This document shows positions 1 to 7,085 of a DNA stretch of 39,572 nucleotides, one piece after another. The position numbers and the translations under genes are program-made. The notes under the pieces are model-generated. The model saw only the letters and a program-made list of their open reading frames with translations. It had not been told where the DNA came from and made no database searches. Source of the stretch: Sphaerisporangium melleum (lineage in GTDB: Bacteria; Actinomycetota; Actinomycetes; Streptosporangiales; Streptosporangiaceae). Each line of letters begins with the position of its first letter. Position 1 is the stretch's first letter. Location: positions 175,768 through 215,339 of the forward strand of contig NZ_BMNT01000008.1 in assembly GCF_014646695.1 (NCBI RefSeq), given 5' to 3'.

Positions 1-121
1 TAACGAAGCCGCACAGCAATCATTGTCACCCGACCCGTGACCGAACGTAGGGGAATCCGAACGATCCGTGAACACATCAGCAACCGCGCCGGCACCAGGA
101 AGGTCGGGGCACGCTCGCGCC
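1..121. other. Window edge, no gene seen
   Basis: I see no coding frame with a ribosome-binding site here. The minus-strand reading frame that follows stops at 122-124. A short GC hairpin (GGCCC 128-132 pairing with GGGCC 141-145) lies at that 3' end and could help terminate it. Confidence 0.4.
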
Positions 122-745
122 CTAACGGGCCCTCCCGCGCGGGCCTTCACCCCCGGCGTGAACACCGGAGCACTGGCCCCCACTCAGGTAGCGGAAGAAC
201 GACACCGGCAGGCACACCAGGCTGAACCGCCCGTCCGATCCGTACGCCTCCGACGCGACGCCGCGCTTCTCGCCGGTGGCGGCCTTCGCCGCGCGGTCCG
301 ACCAGGGGACATCCTCCAGGTCGACGTCGGTCCGGTCGGTCCACCCGCCCGGCGGTGGGTCGCCGGCGCACTGGGTGAAGTGGCTGCGGTAGGAGGTGTA
401 GAGGTAGGCGCGGGCCCTGCGGTTGAGCAGCGCCCACTGGCGGGTGGCCGTCCAGAGCCGGGCCAGCTCGGGCAGCCGCTGGGCGTCGTTGTCGCCGAGG
501 TTGATGTCGAAGCCGTTCCACTGGACGAGGTGATCGGTGAAGAACGGCGTGCGCCCGACCTGGCGCATCAGCGGGACCAGCCGGTCGCCGCTGCGGCTGT
601 AGGCCGACAGCATGACCGCGCCGATGCGCTCGAACTGTGCCGGGCCCTTCAGCACCGCCGCGAGCGCCCGGTAGAGGTCGGTCAGCGCGTCCAGCATGCC
701 GGCTGGGGTGAGCAGGTCGGCGAAGTTCCCGGCGACGTCGGCCAC
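122..745 (-). CDS. Unrecognised protein, probably a 5'-truncated gene
   Basis: I do not recognise the family. From the GTG at 745 the frame encodes 207 residues with a protein-like middle section (for example TPFFTDHLVQWNGFDINLGD) and no signal peptide or membrane helix. No ribosome site precedes the GTG. Convincing protein sequence continues upstream in the same frame (DSTFELLRQRDPNLAYVVPV) to 817, directly after the TGA that ends the amidase gene. The amidase and this segment therefore share one frame with a single TGA between them. The last ~20 residues are Gly/Arg-rich and overlap a small hairpin, so the true C-terminus is doubtful. It could be the remnant of a longer gene whose 5' end was lost by a deletion that joined it to the amidase, a gene with an unusual start, or a readthrough extension. 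It does not resemble the C-terminal domain of allophanate hydrolase as I remember it. Confidence 0.45.
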   Translation of the reverse strand: MADVAGNFADLLTPAGMLDALTDLYRALAAVLKGPAQFERIGAVMLSAYSRSGDRLVPLMRQVGRTPFFTDHLVQWNGFDINLGDNDAQRLPELARLWTATRQWALLNRRARAYLYTSYRSHFTQCAGDPPPGGWTDRTDVDLEDVPWSDRAAKAATGEKRGVASEAYGSDGRFSLVCLPVSFFRYLSGGQCSGVHAGGEGPRGRAR

Positions 746-817
746 CGGGACGACGTAGGCCAGGTTGGGGTCGCGCTGCCTGAGCAGCTCGAACGTGCTG
801 TCGGAGACGCTCGCCGT

Positions 818-2176
818 TCAGGAAACGACGTCCGGTGGGGAGACGAAGGCGGTGGCGAGGGCGGCGAGGAGGGGGTCGGTGCCGGCGGGGGCGAGCAGGG
901 TGAGGCCATGCGGGCGGCCCGCCGCCGTCATGCCGCCCGGCACCGACACCGCCGCCAGGTCGAGCAGGTTGGCGAACGTCGTGTAGTGGCCGAGCACGGT
1001 GTTGCGCTCGATCGGGCTGTCCAGCATCTCGGCGACGGTGAAGGTCGTCGGCACGGTGGGCACGGCCAGCACGTCCATCGCCGACCAGGCCGGCCTGGTC
1101 GCCGCGCGCAGCTCGCGCAGGCGGTACAGCCCGCGGAAGGCGTCCACGGCGGTCAGGCCGGACCCGCCGCCGAGCACCTGGCGGGTGACCGGATGCAGCT
1201 CGCCGGGGTTGGCGGCGGCGAAGTCGCCCACGGCGGCCAGCCGTTCGGCGATCCACGGCCCCTGGTACAGCAGCCGGCCCGCCGCGAGGAACGGCGTGAG
1301 GTCCACCGGGACGAGCCGGTGCCCGAGGCCGGTCAGCCGCTTGACCACGTCGGCGAACGCCGCCTCGGCCGCCGCGTCGCCGAAGAACTCCGGCCGTTCC
1401 GGCACGCCGACCCGCAGGGGCCCGACGGCGGGCGGCACCGGCGGCGGTGCGGGAAACGGACGTGACCAGGGGTCGGCGGGCTCGTACCCCGCTATGACCG
1501 ACAGCACCGCGAGCCCGTCGGCGGGGGAGTGGGCGAAGACGCTGGGGCAGTCCAGCGACGCGCACGCGGGCACCACGCCGATCATGCTCACCAGGCCCCG
1601 GCTGGGCTTGACCCCGGTGGTGCCGGTCATGGCGGCGGGCACCCGTCCCGAGCCCGCCGTGTCGGTGCCGACCGCGAACGCCACCAGGCCCGCCGCCACC
1701 GCGACGGCCGAGCCCGAGCTGGACCCGCCGGAGATCAGCCCCGGCACCAGCGGCGACTCGCACGCGCCGTACGGGCTGCGGGTGCCCGACAGGCCGGTGG
1801 CGAACTGGTCGAGGTTGGTCTTGCCGACCAGCAGGGCCCCGGCCGCGAGCAGCCGCTCCACCAGAGGGGCGGTCCGGGCGGGCAGGTAGGCGTAGGCGGG
1901 GCAGGCCGCCGTGGTGGGCAGCCCGGCCACGTCCACGTTGTCCTTGACCGCGAACGGCACGCCGTACAGCGGCGGCCGGGCCGCGGGATCGGGCCAGCGG
2001 CGGGCCAGCTCGGCGGCGTCGGCGAGCAGATCGGCCCGCGACCGCAGCGTGATCCACACGTGGTCCTCGCCCCGGGCGGCGACGCGGGCGAGCACCTCCC
2101 CGGCCACGCCGGCCGGGGAGAGCGTCCCGTCGCGGTACCCGCGGGCCAGGCCCGCGAGGTCGAACGTGAGGGTCAT
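818..2176 (-). CDS. atzF: Allophanate hydrolase, amidase domain only (AtzF-like)
   Basis: This is an amidase-signature enzyme of 452 residues, predicted to hydrolyse allophanate in the cytoplasm. The Ser-cisSer-Lys triad is visible: Lys78 in GVPFAVKDN, the Gly/Ser loop GGSSSGS with Ser152, and nucleophile Ser176 in DTAGSGRVP. The N-terminal half is typical of AtzF/urea-amidolyase amidase domains. Full-length AtzF proteins have about 600 residues, with a C-terminal domain acting on the N-carboxycarbamate product. That domain is absent, and the protein ends just after the amidase fold. A ribosome site (AAGGGG) precedes the ATG by about 5 nt. It is the third gene of the biuH-permease-atzF cluster, 72 nt after the permease. 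The biuret context favours allophanate, but other amide substrates such as ureidomalonate cannot be excluded from sequence. Confidence 0.82.
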   Translation of the reverse strand: MTLTFDLAGLARGYRDGTLSPAGVAGEVLARVAARGEDHVWITLRSRADLLADAAELARRWPDPAARPPLYGVPFAVKDNVDVAGLPTTAACPAYAYLPARTAPLVERLLAAGALLVGKTNLDQFATGLSGTRSPYGACESPLVPGLISGGSSSGSAVAVAAGLVAFAVGTDTAGSGRVPAAMTGTTGVKPSRGLVSMIGVVPACASLDCPSVFAHSPADGLAVLSVIAGYEPADPWSRPFPAPPPVPPAVGPLRVGVPERPEFFGDAAAEAAFADVVKRLTGLGHRLVPVDLTPFLAAGRLLYQGPWIAERLAAVGDFAAANPGELHPVTRQVLGGGSGLTAVDAFRGLYRLRELRAATRPAWSAMDVLAVPTVPTTFTVAEMLDSPIERNTVLGHYTTFANLLDLAAVSVPGGMTAAGRPHGLTLLAPAGTDPLLAALATAFVSPPDVVS

Positions 2177-2248
2177 CGAACCCCTTTCACCGTTTCCCGC
2201 GGCTCAGGCGAGAAGGTCACCGGCACCTCTTCCCCAGGGCCGCGCGGG

Positions 2249-3850
2249 TCATGAGGCCGCGGGGACTTCGGCGGGGGCGGTCGATTCGGACACCGGCGTG
2301 CCCGCGGAGGTCTCCGTGCCCGGTCGCAGCAGCGCGAACCCGGCCAGCACAACGGCGGCGAACAGGTAGCCGAGGGCGACCTGGCCGTCGGCGTTCCACT
2401 CGACCCGTTCCCCGTGGATCAGCCCGACGAACGACAGGGCCGCGCCGATGGCGGCGTAGGCGGCGGCCCACAGGTACGACCGGTCGATGATGAACGCGGT
2501 GATCGAGCCGAGCACCAGCCCGGCGAGCACGGCCCCGCCGCCGAGCAGCATCGTCCCCTCGTACACCGTGCCGCTCTGCGCGATGGCCGCGTACCCGACC
2601 TGCCGGGCGCTCGTGCCCGCCGCGGCAAGGGCGTTGTCCATGTAGCCCTGCGCCCACGCCGCGATGTTCGGGATGATGGCGATCACCACGGCCACCGCGT
2701 GCGCCTTGGGCACCGCCTGGAACGCCTGCGCGCCGATGAGCAGCCCGATGTACAGCAGGATGGGGACGATCGCCGGGGTGGGGAACACCGCGCCGAGCAG
2801 CGAGAACATGCCGAGGAAGCAGAACGCCGCGATGACGGCGCCGCTGGCCAGCGAGTAGCCGCTGCGCCCGCCGGCGGCCTTCCATCCCGGGTGGCCGATG
2901 TAGACCGCGGGCGGGAACGGCGAGCCGAGCATCGAGCCGACCACCGCTCCGGCGCCGTCGGCGAGCAGCACCGAGCGCAGGTTGTAGGAGTCGCCCGCGG
3001 CGGCGGCGCTCTCGACGTTGCTCATGCCCTCGGTGAAGTTGTAGATGCCGAGCGGGATCGCGGTGGCCAGCAGCGGGGACACCTGGGCCAGCCCGTCCAG
3101 CAGCCGGTCGAGGTTGAACGACGGCAGGCTGACCGCGATGTCACGCGCGGCGGCGCCCACGTCGGCGGGGTTCATGTACCCGCCGATCCAGGCGATGGCG
3201 GTGCCGGCCAGCAGCGCGGCCAGCCCGACCGGGATGCCGCCGGGCAGCCGCAGGTCGGCGAAGAACCCGGCCAGGATGATCACCAGCACGGGCAGCGCGA
3301 TCCACGCGGCCTCCCACATCTGCGCGGCCGGCCGCATCGAGATGAAGGCGATCGAGATGCCCGCCAGCGTGCCGAGCATCGCGGCGCGCGGGGTGAAGCG
3401 GCGGATGTAGGGGCCGGCGAACGCGCCGATCAGCACGATGAGGCCGATGATGAACGACCAGGCCAGCCCGGCCGCCCACGCCTGCAGCGGGTCCTTGGTG
3501 GCCAGGTAGGTCGGCAGCATGATCACGAAGACGACGATGAACATGTGCGGCACGCTCGGCCCGTACGGCATCGCGCACACGTCGTCGCGGCCCTCCCGGC
3601 GGGCCAGGCGCCGGGCCAGGTAGGCGTAGTAGACGTTGCCGATCAGCAGCTGGATGCCCATCGCGGGGAGGATGACCCCGAACACCTGCGCGCCGGGCAG
3701 GTGGACGACGCCCAGGCACAGGCCGCTCAGCACCAGCACGTTGACCAGCACGTTGAAGCCGAGCCCGAAGAAGGCGTTGGTGTCGCCGTTCACCCACCAG
3801 GGCAGGTGCGGGCGGGCGGGAGAGGGGGCGGGGGTGGCGGTCGTGGTCAT
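2249..3850 (-). CDS. NCS2-type xanthine/uracil-family permease
   Basis: A 533-residue integral membrane protein with roughly 12-14 hydrophobic segments, resembling the nucleobase-cation symporter 2 fold. It has a short hydrophilic N-terminus followed by WWVNGDTNAFFGLGFN, and a central loop with NFTEGMSNVESAAAAGDSYN, the region where this fold carries its substrate-binding acidic residue. The ATG at 3850 overlaps the biuH stop codon (ATGA), with GGAG about 7 nt upstream inside biuH, so the two are translationally coupled. The frame stays open far upstream, but that part is the shadow of biuH. Lying between biuret hydrolase and allophanate hydrolase, its likely cargo is biuret or a related ureide. 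This is inferred from context, since the family mostly carries purines, pyrimidines and ascorbate. The C-terminal ~25 residues are Thr/Ser/Pro-rich and presumably cytosolic. Confidence 0.8.
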   Translation of the reverse strand: MTTTATPAPSPARPHLPWWVNGDTNAFFGLGFNVLVNVLVLSGLCLGVVHLPGAQVFGVILPAMGIQLLIGNVYYAYLARRLARREGRDDVCAMPYGPSVPHMFIVVFVIMLPTYLATKDPLQAWAAGLAWSFIIGLIVLIGAFAGPYIRRFTPRAAMLGTLAGISIAFISMRPAAQMWEAAWIALPVLVIILAGFFADLRLPGGIPVGLAALLAGTAIAWIGGYMNPADVGAAARDIAVSLPSFNLDRLLDGLAQVSPLLATAIPLGIYNFTEGMSNVESAAAAGDSYNLRSVLLADGAGAVVGSMLGSPFPPAVYIGHPGWKAAGGRSGYSLASGAVIAAFCFLGMFSLLGAVFPTPAIVPILLYIGLLIGAQAFQAVPKAHAVAVVIAIIPNIAAWAQGYMDNALAAAGTSARQVGYAAIAQSGTVYEGTMLLGGGAVLAGLVLGSITAFIIDRSYLWAAAYAAIGAALSFVGLIHGERVEWNADGQVALGYLFAAVVLAGFALLRPGTETSAGTPVSESTAPAEVPAAS

Positions 3851-4533
3851 CGTTCGCTCCACGTCTGCAGTGCCTTGAGGAAGTGGCCGGAGGGGGCGAC
3901 CCACCCGAAGATGCCGCCCTGTGCCGCGATCATGCCGAGCCCGTGCCGCTGGAACTCGGGGAAGTAGGAGCCCACGCAGTCCGACAGCACCAGGCACTCG
4001 TAGCCCCGGTCGTTGGCCTCGCGGACGGTGGTGTGCACGCACACCTCGGTGGTGACGCCCGTGACGATCAGGCTGCGCACGTCCATGCCGCGCAGCACGC
4101 CGTCCAGGCCGGTCGCGTGGAAGGAGCCCTTGCCGGGCTTGTCGACGACGAGCTCCCCGTCGATCGGGGCCAGCTCGTCGATGATGTCGTGGCCGCGCTC
4201 GCCGCGGATCAGGATGCGGCCGTTCGGGCCGGGGTCGCCGATGCGCATCGACGGCGAGCCGCGGCGCAGCTTGGCGGGCGGGCAGTCGGACAGGTCCGGC
4301 AGATGCCCTTCCCGGGTGTGGATGACGGTCAGCCCGGCCTCGCGGACGGCGGCGAGCACCTCGCGCAGCGGCGGGATGACCTTCTGCAGCAGGGTGACGT
4401 CGTTGCCCAGGCTCTCCCCGAAGCCGCCGGGCTCGACGAAGTCGCGCTGCATGTCGATGACCAGTAGTGCGGTGTGTCCGGGGTCGAACCCGTAGGGGTA
4501 CGGGTCCGCCTCGACGAGAAGCGGATCGGGCAC
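3847..4533 (-). CDS. biuH: Biuret amidohydrolase (isochorismatase-like cysteine hydrolase)
   Basis: A 228-residue cysteine hydrolase predicted to convert biuret to allophanate and ammonia. The triad of the family is present: Asp27 in LLVIDMQRDF, Lys132 in VVDKPGKGSF and Cys165 in TTEVCVHTT, preceded by the expected VTGVTT loop. Segments such as HTREGHLPDLSD, IGDPGPNGRIL and REANDRGYECL match the characterised rhizobial biuret hydrolase as I remember it, more closely than nicotinamidases or RutB. The start is GTG with GGAGG about 6 nt upstream. It is first in a three-gene unit with a permease and allophanate hydrolase, which is the expected biuret-to-ammonia route. A GntR-type operator lies 30-44 nt ahead of the start. 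RutB-like ureidoacrylate hydrolase is the main alternative, but no other rut genes are present. Confidence 0.85.
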   Translation of the reverse strand: MPDPLLVEADPYPYGFDPGHTALLVIDMQRDFVEPGGFGESLGNDVTLLQKVIPPLREVLAAVREAGLTVIHTREGHLPDLSDCPPAKLRRGSPSMRIGDPGPNGRILIRGERGHDIIDELAPIDGELVVDKPGKGSFHATGLDGVLRGMDVRSLIVTGVTTEVCVHTTVREANDRGYECLVLSDCVGSYFPEFQRHGLGMIAAQGGIFGWVAPSGHFLKALQTWSER

Positions 4534-4562
4534 GTCGCCTCCGTTCCTGGCGAAACCTCCTT

Positions 4563-4577
4563 TGTCGATTGTCGACA
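4563..4577 (-). promoter_or_regulatory. Probable GntR operator ahead of biuH
   Basis: A perfect inverted repeat TGTCGA-TTG-TCGACA, overlapped by TTGTCGACAG (4570-4579). The latter is one base from the TTGTCGACAA style of site used by FadR/FCD-type GntR proteins. It lies between the GntR gene and biuH, ending 30 nt before the biuH start codon, where it could block the biuH promoter or early transcription. The match to family sites is from memory. Confidence 0.6.
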
Positions 4578-4668
4578 GAATTGTGTCGGCGGCTCGTCGG
4601 CCGGGTTACGGCTCTGTTAGCCGGGTGGTTCGGTGCCTCCTCATGCGGCAACCGGAGCGGGCGTGCCG

Positions 4669-5316
4669 TCAGCCGATGTAGGTGCGGGCGCCGTGCGCGG
4701 CCAGCGCGGCGACGGCGAGGTCCGCATCACCCGAGGCGATGGCCTCGTACAGGCGCCGGTGGCGCACCACGGCCTCGGTGGCGCTGCGCTGCTCGGCCTC
4801 CCGGCGCAGGTTGGCCGCCATGTACAGCTGGAGCTTGGCGATCACCGGCTCGTACGCCAGCAGGAGCTGGCGGTGCCCGGCGAGCGACACCAGCGCGATG
4901 TGGAACCGCCGGTGCGCCTCGTTCTCGGCCAGCGCGTCCCCGGTCTCGACCGCCGTGCCGATGCGCTCCAGCGCCTCGGCCAGCCCCGCCAGGTCGGGCG
5001 CCCCCGGCGGGGACAGCGCCGTGTTCACCGCGTACCGCTCCAGCACGTCACGCAGCCCGAACAGCTCGTCGACGTCCTTGCTGGACAGCTCGGTCACCCG
5101 CACCCCGCGCCGTGGCAGGTGCTCGACCAGGCCCTGCTGCCCCAGGGAGCGCAGCGCCTCGCGCAGCGGCGCCCTGCTGGTGCCGAACCGCTGGGTGAGC
5201 TGCTCCTCGATCAGCCGCTCACCCGGGGCCAGCGCCCCGGTCAGGATCTCGTGGCGCAGCCGCCGCATGGACAGCTCGACGAGACTGGGCGACTCCAGGA
5301 GCCCGTCAGATTCCAC
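4669..5316 (-). CDS. GntR/FCD-family transcriptional regulator
   Basis: A FadR-type regulator of about 215 residues. The N-terminal winged helix (residues about 10-75) contains LIEEQLTQRFGTSRAPLREALRSL and LVEHLPRRGVRV. The C-terminal all-helical FCD domain contains LFGLRDVLERYAV and the metal/ligand-site pattern NEAHRRFHIALVSLAGH. An upstream GTG at 5322 abuts the GGAGG, so the GTG at 5316, 7 nt after that GGAGG, is the better start. It precedes biuH on the same strand with a 135-nt gap holding a TGTCGA/TCGACA repeat, so it is the likely repressor of the biuret cluster, relieved by biuret, allophanate or another metabolite. The upstream carboxypeptidase gene ends only about 35 nt before it, so read-through from that gene is possible. 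Confidence 0.85.
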   Translation of the reverse strand: MESDGLLESPSLVELSMRRLRHEILTGALAPGERLIEEQLTQRFGTSRAPLREALRSLGQQGLVEHLPRRGVRVTELSSKDVDELFGLRDVLERYAVNTALSPPGAPDLAGLAEALERIGTAVETGDALAENEAHRRFHIALVSLAGHRQLLLAYEPVIAKLQLYMAANLRREAEQRSATEAVVRHRRLYEAIASGDADLAVAALAAHGARTYIG

Positions 5317-5350
5317 CCGCACACCTCCCGACGCCCATTCTGCGCGAGGT

Positions 5351-6277
5351 TCAGACGCCGGAGACGGCCGCCCCGTCGAGCAGGCGCCGGGCGCTGCGGT
5401 AGCGGGCGGCGTCGGTGCGGTCGCCGAGCACGACCCCGGCCAGCGTGTGACCGGCCCGGACCGAGGCGAACATCAGGCAGTACCCGGCCGGCCGGGTGTA
5501 GCCGGTCTTCAGGCCCTGCGCCTCGTCCGGCAGCAGCCGGTTGGTGTTGCGCCACACGTGCGCCCGGTGCGCGCCGGTCTTGGGCACGGCGTGCCGCGGG
5601 GTGCCGGCCACGACGGTGATGACCGGGTCGGACAGCGCGGCCCTGGCCAGCCTGACCTGGTCTTCGGCGGTGGACCGGTCGCCGCCGGGCTTGGGCAGGC
5701 CGTCGGCGTTGGTGTAGCGGGTGTCGCGCATGCCGAGGGCCCGGGCCGCGCGGTTCATCTTGGCCACGAACCCCTTCACCCCGGGCCCGTACCGCCGGGC
5801 CAGGGCGTTGGCGGCGTCGGCGCCCGAGGGCAGCATCAGGGCGTACAGCAGGTCGCGCACCGTGAGGCGTTCACCCGCCCGAAGCCCGGCGTGCGTGGCG
5901 CCGCCGTCCGCCGCGTGCCGCACGTCCTCCTTGGTCACCGTGACGACGTCGGAAAGCGACGCCGAGCGGCGCACGACGTACGCGGTCATGACCTTGGTCA
6001 GGCTGGCGACCGGGACGCGGCGGGTCTCGCGCTTGGCGTACTCCACCGTTCCGGTGGTCAGGTCGACCAGGTACGCCTCCGGGGCGGTCACCGCGACGGC
6101 CCCGCGCCGGGCCGGGCCGGCGGCGGTGTTCCCCGAGGCCACGGCATCCGGCGCGGCCACGACCGAGGCCGCCGCGACCGGGGCCGGGACGGGCGGAGCC
6201 GGGCGGGCGAGGGCGGGAACGGCCGGACCGGCCGCGACCAGGACCGTCACCAGGACAGAGAAGACCGCCATGCGCAT
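5351..6277 (-). CDS. D-alanyl-D-alanine carboxypeptidase (PBP5/S11 type)
   Basis: An exported 308-residue penicillin-binding protein that trims the terminal D-Ala of peptidoglycan stem peptides. A signal peptide covers residues 1-25 (hydrophobic core VFSVLVTVLVAAG, ending near ALA), followed by an Ala/Pro-rich linker to about residue 62. The S11 motifs are SLTK with catalytic Ser92 and Lys95, then SGA at 151-153, and KTG at 257-259. The second motif is normally S-x-N, so Ala153 replaces the usual Asn, a variant worth noting for activity or beta-lactam response. There is no C-terminal amphipathic anchor, so it is probably secreted or held through the N-terminus. No strong ribosome site sits at the usual distance. 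A GGAGG is about 17 nt upstream and the next ATG (6271) is an alternative start. Confidence 0.88.
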   Translation of the reverse strand: MRMAVFSVLVTVLVAAGPAVPALARPAPPVPAPVAAASVVAAPDAVASGNTAAGPARRGAVAVTAPEAYLVDLTTGTVEYAKRETRRVPVASLTKVMTAYVVRRSASLSDVVTVTKEDVRHAADGGATHAGLRAGERLTVRDLLYALMLPSGADAANALARRYGPGVKGFVAKMNRAARALGMRDTRYTNADGLPKPGGDRSTAEDQVRLARAALSDPVITVVAGTPRHAVPKTGAHRAHVWRNTNRLLPDEAQGLKTGYTRPAGYCLMFASVRAGHTLAGVVLGDRTDAARYRSARRLLDGAAVSGV

Positions 6278-6459
6278 CCCGTTATGATCGCATGTCCTCC
6301 AATGTGGCGACGTGCATTGACGACGGATCCTCCTGCGGCGAATCTGGTACTTTCCGCCGCGGTCCGGCCCCCGCACCGGCCCTCTCATGACTGCAAGCGG
6401 ACGGCAAGCAGGAGACAACCGGCCCCGCGTACACCTGAGGGTGAACGAAAGGGGAGGGC

Positions 6460-7020
6460 ATGAAAGCGGGCAGCAGCATGGAGCCGGTACACCGTTCGAT
6501 GCCGATCGTGGCGAGCGGTGTGGCCAGCGCCGTCAAGCTGCTGGTCGCCACCCTCGCCCTCTGCGGCGCCTACTTCGGCGCGGCCGCCGGCGGATCCGCC
6601 GTGCCGGCCGCGGCCGGCGACCCGGCCGCCGCGATCCCGGCCGGCCGGGTGCGCACCGTCATCCTGTCCGCCCAGGCCATGCCCGCCGAGACCGGCCGCG
6701 AGCCCCGGGCGGGCGTGGTGACCGTCGGCCTGCGGGCGGCCGGGACCGGCTGCCGACGCACCTACCACGCCGAGAGCGTCCTCGACCCTGGACGTACCGG
6801 CTCCCCGGTGGTCTACGGCTGGCGGCTGTCGCGCTGGAGCCCCGCCGCCCACGCCTGGAAGACCCAGCGCTCCACACCCGAGGCCGTCCTGCCGGCGGGC
6901 GTGCGGAGCGTCGTGGAGTGGCACCCCCGGATCACCGGCCACCCCGGCCGCTACCGCGTCGAGCTGCTGGTCTCCGGCAGGGGCGCGATCACCGGCGCGA
7001 AGTTCACCGTCGCCTGCTGA
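6460..7020 (+). CDS. Hypothetical membrane-anchored or secreted protein
   Basis: 186 residues with a clear GGGGAGG ribosome site. A cytosolic N-terminus of about 20 residues is followed by a hydrophobic segment (about 19-43) and then an extracytoplasmic domain of about 140 residues. That domain has beta-rich sequence (VVTVGLRAAGTGC, RYRVELLVSGRG) and only two cysteines, Cys98 and the very last residue Cys186, which could form a disulfide. I recognise no family. It is divergent from the D-Ala-D-Ala carboxypeptidase with a shared 180-nt upstream region, and ends in a strong bidirectional terminator. Confidence 0.7.
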   Translation: MKAGSSMEPVHRSMPIVASGVASAVKLLVATLALCGAYFGAAAGGSAVPAAAGDPAAAIPAGRVRTVILSAQAMPAETGREPRAGVVTVGLRAAGTGCRRTYHAESVLDPGRTGSPVVYGWRLSRWSPAAHAWKTQRSTPEAVLPAGVRSVVEWHPRITGHPGRYRVELLVSGRGAITGAKFTVAC

Positions 7021-7037
7021 GGCGGGCTCCCCGGGCC

Positions 7038-7075
7038 GCGTGCCGGCCGGGCCGGCGCGGGCCCGGCCGGCACGC
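7038..7075. terminator. Bidirectional hairpin terminator
   Basis: A perfect 16-bp inverted repeat (7038-7053 with 7060-7075) around a 6-nt loop, between the convergent ends of the anchored protein (stop 7020) and the SARP regulator (stop 7086). There is no T tract, as is common for terminators in this GC range. Confidence 0.85.
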
Positions 7076-7085
7076 AGGTTGAGGT

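Noticed and set aside
147-2057. 636-codon minus-strand frame overlapping the amidase
   Set aside because: Its product is Arg/Pro/Gly-rich and the amidase signature lies in another frame.
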